From CAZAMI01 sp964627805 (GTDB lineage Archaea; Thermoproteota; Thermoprotei_A; Sulfolobales; NBVN01): a stretch of 64,000 bases of DNA. Below are positions 27,329 to 35,739 of this stretch, piece by piece. Both the position numbers and the translations under genes were made by a program. Where the stretch lies: NCBI GenBank assembly GCA_964627805.1, contig CAZVLA010000051.1:1-64000 (forward strand), written 5' to 3'. The notes below the pieces were generated by a model. That model ran no database searches and was not told the DNA's origin. It saw only the letters and a program-made list of their open reading frames with translations. Every line of letters starts with the position of its first letter. The stretch's first letter is position 1.

Positions 27329-28103
27329 CCCCCTCCTCAGCTGAGGTTATGAGTGTTAAGGCTATGAAGACAATTACGAACTCCATAGAGACTACTAGGA
27401 ACTCACTTAAGTTATAGACTATTAAGGTACCACCTATGAAGAACCTACCTAACCAAGGACTAATACCTACGAAGGCCGACCAAGGCTTCCACTGATTCTG
27501 CATTAAGTAACCATGAAGTACTAATGGGGTTACTGCCATGACCGATATACCTAAGAGCCCCACGGTCCTAACACTTGCTGACGTACTTAACCACACCTTC
27601 TTAAGTACTACCCATGAGTAAGCAGCCACCGCTAGTAGAGGTGCTATAGCTGCTGCTGAACCTCCTTGGAACCCCCCTCCAGGGCTTATGTATCCGTGAG
27701 CTGCTAGTGCTAGTGATGCTAGGACTATAACAGCTATTACTACCCTAGCACCTGCTGATACTATAGGTGTTAATTCCTTAGGTACTACTAACTCCCTAAT
27801 CCTTAAGTCCTTAGCAATTACTAAGCACCCTAGGACAGCAGCGAATAGTACGGTAGTCTCGAATACCGTGTCGATGCCTCTGTAGTCCCATAGGATAGCA
27901 TTAACTGCTTCAGGACTACCTGCCCAGAACACCTTCCTGTAGGGATTGAAGGTGTACCATATGAAGTACTTAGCTAGTGGTCTTAAGTGGGTTGTTGGGT
28001 AGTGACCAGCACCTCCTAGGTAGATAGTCATGGTTAGTACTGCAGTAAGTACTGCTAGAGCGAATCCTAAAGTAGCTACACCTGCCTTACCCACCCCCAC
28101 CAC
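27312..28103 (-). CDS. Mrp antiporter subunit B-like (fused MbhE/MbhF type)
   Basis: A protein of about 263 residues with about seven spans. The first part has the YRGIDTVFETTVLFAAVLG motif typical of MbhE/MnhB N-terminal segments, and the second has HGYISPGGGFQGGSAAAIAPL typical of MnhB. These correspond to two genes in some Mbh clusters and are joined here. The frame is open to 28166, but that would overlap the DUF4040 gene by 80 bases; GTG codons at 28103, 28100 and 28094 follow a GAGAGGGGTGG stretch and are more likely starts. Confidence 0.88.
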   Translation of the reverse strand: MVGVGKAGVATLGFALAVLTAVLTMTIYLGGAGHYPTTHLRPLAKYFIWYTFNPYRKVFWAGSPEAVNAILWDYRGIDTVFETTVLFAAVLGCLVIAKDLRIRELVVPKELTPIVSAGARVVIAVIVLASLALAAHGYISPGGGFQGGSAAAIAPLLAVAAYSWVVLKKVWLSTSASVRTVGLLGISVMAVTPLVLHGYLMQNQWKPWSAFVGISPWLGRFFIGGTLIVYNLSEFLVVSMEFVIVFIALTLITSAEEGGGGGG

Positions 28104-28377
28104 CCCTCTCAAACCTCTCAGTCCTACGTACCGCGTATAGGAGTATGATTGGGTAGATACCGACACTAACTGCTAAGTAGGCGTAGAGGACGTCAGGAGC
28201 CATTAGGACAGTTAAGGCTATTGCGAAAGCTACTGACTGACCTGCTGAGTAGAGTATCGCCTTTAGTAAGTCCTTAGACACTATAGCTTTGTAGGTAAGT
28301 ACCGCAGCTACCGTGAATAGGTATGCTAGGAGGAGTAGTCCGTAAGTACCCCCTACGGGTATGTTAGGTAGGCTCAA
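28087..28377 (-). CDS. DUF4040-type subunit (MbhD/MrpA C-terminal-like)
   Basis: A 96-residue three-span protein. KDLLKAILYSAGQSVAFAIALTVLMAPDVLYAYLAV matches the DUF4040 segment that occurs at the end of MrpA and as separate MbhD. It ends in a Gly-rich tail that overlaps the beginning of the next gene. It belongs to the ion-pumping module. Confidence 0.85.
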   Translation of the reverse strand: MSLPNIPVGGTYGLLLLAYLFTVAAVLTYKAIVSKDLLKAILYSAGQSVAFAIALTVLMAPDVLYAYLAVSVGIYPIILLYAVRRTERFERGGGGG

Positions 28378-28808
28378 TCCTCACCACCCCCCTCCCTCTC
28401 CTTAAGTCTTAACTCAAGGACGTCAATGACTTTAGGCTCAACCTTAACTACTTCGGACCTCCTAGTTGCGTAGGCTAGTGCATGAACGCCTACTGGTGCT
28501 ACGATCATGATTACCCCAGCAGTTATGAATGACGTTAGAGCTACGGCTACTCTGTAAGGTCCTAACTCATCAGCTACTAAGGCTATTAACCCAATACCTA
28601 TTAAGGGAACTACGGCACCACCTATAGTACCTACGGTAGCTGCGTGCATCCTAACGAAGAAGTTGGGGAATCTAAGGAGTCCTAAAGCACCTAGTAAGTC
28701 GCATAGAGCACCTAGAGCTACTAAGGAAGCACCTACGTACAGAACTACCCACTCAACCCACTTAGGTACGGACACACTCATTAGGATATTTATTAGGGGC
28801 TCCATCAC
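28374..28808 (-). CDS. Mrp antiporter subunit G-like
   Basis: A 144-residue protein with three spans. LLGALGLLRFPNFFVRMHAATVGTIGGAVVPLIG is the conserved MnhG/MrpG core (RFPDxxxRxHAAT type). The polar tail is rich in charged residues. The gene overlaps both neighbours by 4 bases. Confidence 0.92.
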   Translation of the reverse strand: MMEPLINILMSVSVPKWVEWVVLYVGASLVALGALCDLLGALGLLRFPNFFVRMHAATVGTIGGAVVPLIGIGLIALVADELGPYRVAVALTSFITAGVIMIVAPVGVHALAYATRRSEVVKVEPKVIDVLELRLKEREGGGED

Positions 28809-29092
28809 TCACTCAACCCCCTCCTAAGTAAGTACTTAGCTACGAAGATGTCTAGGAGGAAAGCCCATAGAGCTAGGAGTATGGAACCGAATACTAGGTA
28901 GGGGGTCCCGTAGAATATACTCAGTAAAGCCATGAAGACAGCTAAGTCGAATGATAGGCAATCTATAGCTAATACTATGTCAGGTACTGAGGGACCCTTA
29001 ATTAACCTAATTATGTATAGGGTAAAGGCAGTTAGGAAGACCACCGTAACTGACGGTACGAATACACTCAAGAATGGAGTTACGTGAACCAC
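28805..29092 (-). CDS. Mrp antiporter subunit F-like
   Basis: A 95-residue three-span protein. RLIKGPSVPDIVLAIDCLSFDLAVFMALLS is the MnhF/MrpF signature (GPxxxDRxxAxD type). It is encoded directly after the hydrogenase NuoB-like subunit with a 13-base overlap, joining the hydrogenase and antiporter parts of the operon. Confidence 0.92.
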   Translation of the reverse strand: MVHVTPFLSVFVPSVTVVFLTAFTLYIIRLIKGPSVPDIVLAIDCLSFDLAVFMALLSIFYGTPYLVFGSILLALWAFLLDIFVAKYLLRRGLSE

Positions 29093-29652
29093 CTAACCCA
29101 CCTCCTCATTAAGTCAGTCCTAACTACCCAATCAGGTGGTAGGAGATCCTTTAGTGAGCTTAAGTCAACCTCACCCTCAACGTAGACCTCCCTACGTTGC
29201 TTACCCTTAACTAACCCCCTCAGTAAGCATATACCGTATATTATGGCTTCAGGACGTGGTGGGCAGCCAGGTACGTAGACCGTAGGTGGTGGCTCAATAC
29301 CGTACCTCTTCCTTAGGTAGTCGTAGAACCTATCAATACCACCTAGTACTGAGTATGAGTCATGCCATATACCACCACCGCACGCACATGAACCTATAGC
29401 TACTACTACCTTAGGTTCGGGTACGGCCATGAATGCCCTAACAGCCCTAGGTAGTACCTCATTAGTTACTGGCCCAGTGAACAGTATGGCGTCTGCGTGT
29501 CTAGGACTACCTACTAACTTAATACCGAACCTCTCAACGTCCTGCCAAGGTGTTAGTACGTTAATTACCTCGATATCACACCCATTACACCCTCCAGTAT
29601 TCATGTGGAATACCCATAGTGACTTCCTATATAGGCCATCACCCCTACCCAC
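29080..29652 (-). CDS. Group 4 [NiFe]-hydrogenase small subunit (NuoB/MbhJ/CooL-like)
   Basis: The 190-residue protein carries all four Cys of the proximal 4Fe-4S cluster: two in GGCNGCDIE, one in GSCACGGG and one in VPGCPPRPEA. It passes electrons to the NiFe site in the large subunit, at the membrane arm. It is short, as in group 4 enzymes, with no Tat signal. Start is at 29652, 3 bases after the ferredoxin-like gene. Confidence 0.93.
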   Translation of the reverse strand: MGRGDGLYRKSLWVFHMNTGGCNGCDIEVINVLTPWQDVERFGIKLVGSPRHADAILFTGPVTNEVLPRAVRAFMAVPEPKVVVAIGSCACGGGIWHDSYSVLGGIDRFYDYLRKRYGIEPPPTVYVPGCPPRPEAIIYGICLLRGLVKGKQRREVYVEGEVDLSSLKDLLPPDWVVRTDLMRRWVRWFT

Positions 29653-29655
29653 GAA

Positions 29656-30168
29656 TCACCACCTCGCGAATGAGGTGTTTACTGCTGTTAACTTAGCCCT
29701 ACATTCAGGACAGACAAGAGTAAGTACCCTCTCGTCAGGGCTTAACTCCCTCATGACCTCCCTAACTAATCTGTAGGTAGTGAATGGCTTACCGCAAATT
29801 ACGCACTTAACCATCCTAAGACCGACTTCCTGAATTAAGTCCTTAGACTCAAGAGCTGATAACTCAAACTCCCTACTCAACTCAATAGCTCCTACGGGGC
29901 ACGCATCAGCGCATCTACCGCAGTATATGCACCTACCTATGAATAACCTAACCCACCTAATACCTCCCCTTAAGTCATCCTCAATACTTAATGCGTTAGC
30001 TGGGCACGCATTAACGCATGCTCCACAACCTAAGCACTTACTACTATCGATTACGGGCTTACCCCTGAAGGTCTCTGGCGTAGGTACTGGTTCGTAGGGG
30101 TACTTCTCAGTAACTACTCCGTACCTTAAGTAATCCTTAATGAATCCTAACCTACCCACGGTAACCAC
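29656..30168 (-). CDS. Hydrogenase ferredoxin-like subunit (NuoI/HycF/MbhN-like) with extra Cys pairs
   Basis: The 170-residue protein has two 4Fe-4S motifs, CLGCGACVNACPANAL and CIYCGRCADACPVGAI (about residues 43-90). The C-terminal third adds CVICGKPF and CPEC, which could form a zinc or rubredoxin-like site, as found in HycF/HyfH-type subunits. It should carry electrons from CooF or a soluble ferredoxin to the NuoB-like subunit. Its start overlaps the NuoCD-like gene by 17 bases. Confidence 0.92.
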   Translation of the reverse strand: MVTVGRLGFIKDYLRYGVVTEKYPYEPVPTPETFRGKPVIDSSKCLGCGACVNACPANALSIEDDLRGGIRWVRLFIGRCIYCGRCADACPVGAIELSREFELSALESKDLIQEVGLRMVKCVICGKPFTTYRLVREVMRELSPDERVLTLVCPECRAKLTAVNTSFARW

Positions 30169-31843
30169 CCCTAACTAACTCCCTAAAACTCACGAACCTC
30201 GAACTACCTGACCTAACATCGATTACTAAGCAGTGGTCAGTGCATGAGAAGCAAGGGTCTATACTAGCTATTATTATTGGTGCGTCAGCTAGGTAAGCAC
30301 CCTTAAGCATGTAGAGCGTAGCTGGTATGTTATTGTATGAGGGTGCTCTAGGTCTCCACCTATACACCTTATTCCCTAAACCAGTAACTACTAAGTGTAC
30401 GTCCTCACCCCTAGGTGCTTCAGTAGCACCTACACCAATCCTTAACGGAACTACTTCGTAGTCCTCATTAATTAGTGGTGTCTTAGGTAGGTTCTGAAGT
30501 GCTTGCTCAACAATACTCACGGACTCGAGGACCTCCTCATACCTAACTAAGAACCTAGCTAGTACGTCACCCTCATCCCTAACAGGTACTCTAAAGTCTA
30601 ACTCACCATAGGCTGCGTAGGGGTGGTCCCTCCTAACGTCTATATCAAGTCCTGAAGCCCTAGCTGTAGGTCCTACAACGCATATCCTCCTAGCGTCCTC
30701 CCTACTTAAGTAACCAACGCCCTTCATCCTAGAGACTACTTCCTTAATCTTAAGGACCTTCTCAGTAAGTGCTACGCACTCCTCCCTAACCCTCCTTAAG
30801 ATCCTTAATGCCTTCTCTACGTGGTCCTCCCTAATATCCCACCTAACACCACCTACTACGTTAGCTCCGTAAGTCTTCCTATTACCAGTTAACTCCTCAG
30901 CTAACCTCATTACGGGCTCCCTAATCCTCCAGTAAGCCATGAATCCAGTATCGAAGCCTAGTACGTGTAGTGCTACGCCCATCCATAGTAGGTGGCTGTG
31001 AATCCTCTCAATCTCTAGTAGGATAGTCCTTACGTACTTAGCCCTCTCAGGTACTTCAATACGTAGGGCCGACTCAACTGCTTGGCAGTAGCAGCATGAG
31101 TGTGTGAAGCCGCATATACCGCATATACGCTCAGCTATGAATGGTACTTGATTAAGCGTCATCCTAGACTCAGCAACCTTCTCAATACCCCTATGAACCA
31201 TGAATCCCTTATACCTAGCCTCAACAACTACCTCACCATCCACGTAGAGCTCGAAGTACTCGGGCTCATGAAGTGCTGGGTGGTAGGGACCTATGGGGAC
31301 TACTTGATACTTCCTAGCTAACTCATCAACATGCTCAACCTCATCATCAACACCCTCAATAATTAACTTCCTATCGTAGGGGAAGTCCTTCCTTAATGGG
31401 TGAATACCTTCAGGCCAGTTATGAGGTAGTACTAACCTCTTAGGCTCCGGATGACCCTCAAACTCAATACCCACCATATCCCTTACTTCACGCTCACCCC
31501 AATTAGCACCAGGTATTACTGGGGTTATTGATGGTGCCTTAGGTAGTGAGGGTGGTAGTGATGCTTGAGTAACTACGTACCTACTACATTGAGGAACACT
31601 GAAGATGTGGTATAGCTTGTAAGTACCGTCAATTGGTCTGAAGTCAGCACCTACGCTAGTTGAGTAGTAACCACCTAACCCCCACTGAAGCTCATTAGCT
31701 ACTTCAGGTAGGTCCTCAGCCCTAACCTTAACTAAGTAAGCATTACCTACCTCCTCAACACTACCGTACCTACTCAGTAAATCAACTAACTCCCTACACC
31801 CATTAGTAACCCATGAGTGCTGCAAGAACAGCCACCCCCGCAA
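30152..31843 (-). CDS. Group 4 [NiFe]-hydrogenase large subunit, NuoC-NuoD fusion (HycE-like)
   Basis: The 563-residue protein fuses a NuoC-like part (residues 1 to about 165, ending with HPLRKDFPYDR) to the catalytic NuoD-like part. Both NiFe-binding Cys pairs are present: RICGIC (Cys241, Cys244) and DPCFSCTDHC close to the C-terminus. This shows a true hydrogenase and not a complex I relative. The reaction is reduction of protons to H2 with electrons from CO oxidation. The C-terminal tail after the last Cys pair is about 25 residues, and protease maturation is not obvious. TTG at 31843 overlaps the NuoH-like gene by 41 bases; TTG at 31825 is an alternative start. Confidence 0.93.
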   Translation of the reverse strand: MRGWLFLQHSWVTNGCRELVDLLSRYGSVEEVGNAYLVKVRAEDLPEVANELQWGLGGYYSTSVGADFRPIDGTYKLYHIFSVPQCSRYVVTQASLPPSLPKAPSITPVIPGANWGEREVRDMVGIEFEGHPEPKRLVLPHNWPEGIHPLRKDFPYDRKLIIEGVDDEVEHVDELARKYQVVPIGPYHPALHEPEYFELYVDGEVVVEARYKGFMVHRGIEKVAESRMTLNQVPFIAERICGICGFTHSCCYCQAVESALRIEVPERAKYVRTILLEIERIHSHLLWMGVALHVLGFDTGFMAYWRIREPVMRLAEELTGNRKTYGANVVGGVRWDIREDHVEKALRILRRVREECVALTEKVLKIKEVVSRMKGVGYLSREDARRICVVGPTARASGLDIDVRRDHPYAAYGELDFRVPVRDEGDVLARFLVRYEEVLESVSIVEQALQNLPKTPLINEDYEVVPLRIGVGATEAPRGEDVHLVVTGLGNKVYRWRPRAPSYNNIPATLYMLKGAYLADAPIIIASIDPCFSCTDHCLVIDVRSGSSRFVSFRELVRGGYRG

Positions 31844-32780
31844 TAATTACTGACTTCTTAAGCACGGAGAGTGCTTGATCAAGCCTTAACCTTCCGTACA
31901 GAGCCTCAATAGCTGAATACGTAATTGAGAGTATTACCAGTAGTGATATGTACGTGGCTGATACTACGACCTGACCAATACCCAAGAACCACATCTTACT
32001 ACGTAATATGGAGGTTAACCAAGTCCTAGGGAGTATTAGGTCTATGAGAAGCGTTGATAAGGTAATGCGCTTAACCAATAATGCATACTTAACTAGTCCT
32101 AACTCAGCTCCACCATACTCAAGTACGATACCACCAGCTAACTCAGGTTCAGCCTCCGGTATCTCGTAAGGTAGCCTCCCTCCCTCAGCATATGTTAGGA
32201 AGGCTATGATTGCTATAGCAAGTATTGTTGATGGATGTAATGGTGGGTAAGGGGGTAGTATGTTCCTCAGAAGTAGTGATGATCTATCAATAGCTAAAGT
32301 AGCTACTGAGAGTGCGAATACTAATTCGTAAGCCATCCATAAAGAGACTTCCCTACATGAACCTACAGATGCTAGGGGGCTTCCTGTGTATATCGACCCT
32401 ATAGATATAATTACTGATGGAACCGCTAGTAAGTACATGAATACTATGGTATCGCCTAAGAAGCTAAGTGAGGCGTTAAGTAGGGTCGGTATGAGGGAGA
32501 GCGTTAGTATCGATACCGTGAATGCTATGTAGGGAGCTAACCTAAATATTATTGGTCCACCAGTAACTGCTCCCTTCCTAAACAACTTTACTAAGTCATA
32601 CCAAGTCTGAAGTATTGGTGGGCCCCTCCTACACTGAATCCTAGCCCTAACCCTCCTCTCAATACCGTCAAGTAATGGTGCTAATAATGCTGGAATCACT
32701 ACATTAATCGCTATGAAGGGTAGCCAGTACTTAATTAATACGTTAAGTAAGGGCGCCGCATCCATCATATTTACCACCAC
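31803..32780 (-). CDS. Hydrogenase membrane anchor subunit (NuoH/MbhM/CooK-like)
   Basis: The 325-residue protein has about eight spans and the NuoH/HycD pattern: GIERRVRARIQCRRGPPILQTWYDLVKLF near residue 35, and EGGRLPYEIPEAEPELAGG (about residue 210), the charged funnel that couples electron transfer to ion movement. It anchors the peripheral hydrogenase arm to the antiporter-like subunits. Its start overlaps the NuoL-like gene by 10 bases. Confidence 0.93.
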   Translation of the reverse strand: MVVNMMDAAPLLNVLIKYWLPFIAINVVIPALLAPLLDGIERRVRARIQCRRGPPILQTWYDLVKLFRKGAVTGGPIIFRLAPYIAFTVSILTLSLIPTLLNASLSFLGDTIVFMYLLAVPSVIISIGSIYTGSPLASVGSCREVSLWMAYELVFALSVATLAIDRSSLLLRNILPPYPPLHPSTILAIAIIAFLTYAEGGRLPYEIPEAEPELAGGIVLEYGGAELGLVKYALLVKRITLSTLLIDLILPRTWLTSILRSKMWFLGIGQVVVSATYISLLVILSITYSAIEALYGRLRLDQALSVLKKSVIIAGVAVLAALMGY

Positions 32781-34699
32781 TTAAGGAGCTTAAGGAGTAT
32801 AGCTAACGTAGCGAGCACTACGACGATAGCCGTCATTAACTCAGCAGTTTCTAGGGAGTCGCTAAGCTCTTTAAAGACCTTAAGAGAGTATCTCGAATAT
32901 CTCATTCCGAATGATTTAAGTGCTTGACCAGCTACGTAAACCTCCTTAAAAACATTTTCAAATATCCTATAGTATCCCTTACCAGGGATTGAGTATAGGT
33001 GAGTAGCTAATTTAGAGCCGCAGAGCCAAGCAGTTAACCTACCTCCTCGGCTAGCTAATGCAATCGTTGCTGATAAGGTTGTTACTGCTATGTAAGTAGC
33101 TATTAAGGCTATAGCATTTACTCCGTATCCTCTAATACTAACTATGAACGGGGAGATCACTAAGTAGTAAGTATTCATTCCTAAGTAAGTAGCTGTTGGT
33201 AATATAGTATAGAGTGCTAATAAGGGTAAAACACCTAGTGCTACACATAAAGTAGCTAACCATATCTGAGAAAAGCACATAGGTAGTGGAACCTCCTCAG
33301 TAACTACCTTAACTACCCTTCCTTCCCTACCGAAGAGTGTGGTGAAGTACTTGATGAAGCTAGTGGTAGTAACAGCACTAATAAATAGTGCTAGAGCACC
33401 AAAGATAGCTAATGGTGTCTTGACACACATAGTCGATACGTAGATTAACCACTTACTTACGAATCCATTAAAAGGTGGTACACCAGCTATTGAGAGGGAA
33501 GCAATTAGAGCCGTAGCTGCCGTTACGGGCATGAACTTCCCGAGACCTCCAAGTTTATTTAGATCCCTAGAGCCAGTTCTGTAAATTACTGAACCAGCTG
33601 TTAGGAAGAGTAGTGACTTAAATACTGCGTGATTGAGTAGGTGGTAAAGACTAGCTACGTAAGCAACTATAGCTAATGCTACGTACTTAATCCCTAGGTA
33701 CGGTAGTACTAATGAGGCACCTAAGGCCATTACTATATACCCTACCTGCCCTATGCTATGGTAGGCCAGCAACCTCTTGGAGTCTGTCTGCTCAAGCGCG
33801 TAGAGAGTACCTACTACTAAAGTAACTGTACCTAAGGTAGCTACTACGTAGCCCCACACGAACCTCCAAGTAGGAGGTAGTGGGTTTAGGGTTAGTATCA
33901 TGAAGTATATGGGTACCTTAATCATGCAGCCACTAAGTAGGGCTGATACGTTACTAGGTGCTTCAGGGTGAGCGTCAGGTAGCCAGTTATGGAACGGTAC
34001 TATAGCTGCCTTAATCATTAGTCCTATCATGAACATAGCAAGTACTAAATTACCTACTAAGGGGTTAGTGGTTATGAGTGCGTTCATGAACTTCAGTAAG
34101 TCAGTGAATGTAGCTGTGAATCCCTTAGTAGCTATTGCTAGCATAACTACTGAGACTATTAAGGCATCAGCACCTAACTTAGTAACGCAGAAGTACTTAA
34201 ACCCGGCCCAAACAGCGGATGCTTTACCCTTCTCGAAGGAGACTAGGTACTGTGAGGTTAGGGTCATTAACTCCCAGAAGATTAGGAAGGCTATTAAGTT
34301 CCATGAACTAACCGTAAGTATCATTACTAGTATGAAGAGTCCGTAATTAAGTGCGTAATGACCTAAGTACTCCCTACCGTAGAACCTCCTAACGTAACCA
34401 GCACCGTAGATTGATGAGGCTAGAGCTACTAAGGAAATTACTAGAGTGAAGAAAGCTGAGAGGGGGGTTATTCTGAAGGTAAGTACCCTTAAGTTAAGTA
34501 TAGGTACCTTAACGTAGATACTCAATGAAGTTCCGTAAGTAAGGATCAGTAAGGAGAGTATTAGGGCTGAAGCAGAGGCTATGGATGCTGAGGTATGTAT
34601 TAAGTAATTAGCCCCCCTACCCCTCATAGGTATTGAGGCTAGGGAGGGTATAGTAAGGAGTACTATAGTAATGATTATGAGTAAGGTAAAAAGAATCAT
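32771..34699 (-). CDS. Hydrogenase antiporter-like subunit (NuoL/HyfB/CooM-like)
   Basis: The 642-residue protein has about 16 spans. FLIFWELMTLTSQYLVSFEKG holds the helix 5 Glu, IKAAIVPFHNWLPDAHPEAPSNVSALLSG the helix 7 region, and LYHLLNHAVFKSLLFLTAGSV the helix 8 His/Lys pair. The extended C-terminal part (after about residue 500) may include a lateral helix, as in NuoL. It is a second ion-translocating subunit besides the MnhD-like protein at the other end of the cluster. Confidence 0.92.
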   Translation of the reverse strand: MILFTLLIIITIVLLTIPSLASIPMRGRGANYLIHTSASIASASALILSLLILTYGTSLSIYVKVPILNLRVLTFRITPLSAFFTLVISLVALASSIYGAGYVRRFYGREYLGHYALNYGLFILVMILTVSSWNLIAFLIFWELMTLTSQYLVSFEKGKASAVWAGFKYFCVTKLGADALIVSVVMLAIATKGFTATFTDLLKFMNALITTNPLVGNLVLAMFMIGLMIKAAIVPFHNWLPDAHPEAPSNVSALLSGCMIKVPIYFMILTLNPLPPTWRFVWGYVVATLGTVTLVVGTLYALEQTDSKRLLAYHSIGQVGYIVMALGASLVLPYLGIKYVALAIVAYVASLYHLLNHAVFKSLLFLTAGSVIYRTGSRDLNKLGGLGKFMPVTAATALIASLSIAGVPPFNGFVSKWLIYVSTMCVKTPLAIFGALALFISAVTTTSFIKYFTTLFGREGRVVKVVTEEVPLPMCFSQIWLATLCVALGVLPLLALYTILPTATYLGMNTYYLVISPFIVSIRGYGVNAIALIATYIAVTTLSATIALASRGGRLTAWLCGSKLATHLYSIPGKGYYRIFENVFKEVYVAGQALKSFGMRYSRYSLKVFKELSDSLETAELMTAIVVVLATLAILLKLLKWW

Positions 34700-34908
34700 T
34701 TAGAACCACCTAAACTCTGAAGAACGACCTTATGCCTTAGGAAGTCTATGTACAGTACCTTAACATTACTAACTACTCTCCTCCTACCCATAATATCTGA
34801 AAGAATAACTGAGTTACCTGAGACCCTCATATGAGCTACTTCATCCATTAGTAGCTCCTCACGATCACCTTCACGAATGAATACCTTAGACTCACACAAG
34901 GTAATCAC
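34696..34908 (-). CDS. cooT: CooT-like nickel-binding protein
   Basis: A 70-residue protein matching the CooT family (once described as predicted RNA-binding, PF10133): an N-terminal Cys (MITLCESKVFI), then LMDEVAHMRV and VILSDIMGRRRVV, ending with VVLQSL. In Rhodospirillum rubrum CooT binds nickel and acts with CooC in CO dehydrogenase maturation. Its position directly between cooC and the hydrogenase supports the assignment. It overlaps both neighbours by 4 bases. Confidence 0.8.
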   Translation of the reverse strand: MITLCESKVFIREGDREELLMDEVAHMRVSGNSVILSDIMGRRRVVSNVKVLYIDFLRHKVVLQSLGGSK

Positions 34909-35699
34909 CTAAGTGACTTAATCACCTTATCAATGAGTGACTTAACGTCATGTCTTACGGTACTACATTCAGGTATCTTATCGAGTCCCTTACCACTTAC
35001 TTCAGTCTTAACTACCTCCTCGTCATAGTGTATTATGTGGTATGGTGGTCCCTCCTCACCAAATACCTTAAGGTAGAGTTGGGATGTCTTTATGTCATCA
35101 ACTACCTTATTAATTACTAGTAAGTTCCTCTTAATACCTAAGTCATTAGCTAACTTAATGAGTTTCCTAGATATTATTAGGGACTTAAGCGTGGGTTCGG
35201 AGACGCATATATTCAAGTCGAACTTCTCAGCTAAGCCCCTACCGAAGACCTCAGCACCTGCTTCAGCATCAACGACTACTACCTCATCCCTCTTAAGTAG
35301 TACGTGGGTTAGGAATGCCTTAGCTAAGGCTATTGCTGGGCATAAACACCCTTCCTTACCAGCATCTATACTACCGACAACTACTAAACTTAAGCCATCC
35401 CTAACCCTAATCCCGTACTTATCGACTAGGTCATCAACCTTAGGTGTTAGTGAGAATAGGACACCCCAACCCTCACCAGGCCTAGCACCTGTTCTCTCCT
35501 CAGCTAACTCCTCATTCCTAGCTAGTGGTGTTATGGAGTAAGCAATCTCCGGAGGTACTCCGAGGCTCTGAGCTAGGTTAGGTACGGAGTCAGTATCTAG
35601 TGCTAGTACTTTATAACCTAACCTACTTAATTCAAGCGATAGTAGGGCTGCTAAGGTCGTCTTACCCGTCCCTCCCTTCCCTGAAATCAGTACCTTCAC
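34905..35699 (-). CDS. cooC: CO dehydrogenase maturation ATPase CooC
   Basis: The 264-residue protein is a MinD/NifH-like P-loop ATPase. The deviant Walker A is GKGGTGKTTLAALLS at residues 7-21, followed by ALDTDSVPNLAQSLG. CLCPAIALAKAF (about residue 118) carries the CXC motif that binds nickel in CooC dimers. It inserts nickel into the C-cluster of CooS using ATP. It lies 40 bases downstream of cooS. Confidence 0.93.
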   Translation of the reverse strand: MKVLISGKGGTGKTTLAALLSLELSRLGYKVLALDTDSVPNLAQSLGVPPEIAYSITPLARNEELAEERTGARPGEGWGVLFSLTPKVDDLVDKYGIRVRDGLSLVVVGSIDAGKEGCLCPAIALAKAFLTHVLLKRDEVVVVDAEAGAEVFGRGLAEKFDLNICVSEPTLKSLIISRKLIKLANDLGIKRNLLVINKVVDDIKTSQLYLKVFGEEGPPYHIIHYDEEVVKTEVSGKGLDKIPECSTVRHDVKSLIDKVIKSLR

Positions 35700-35739
35700 T
35701 ACCGTCGCCTCTATGACTTACTTACTTCGGAGGTAATGA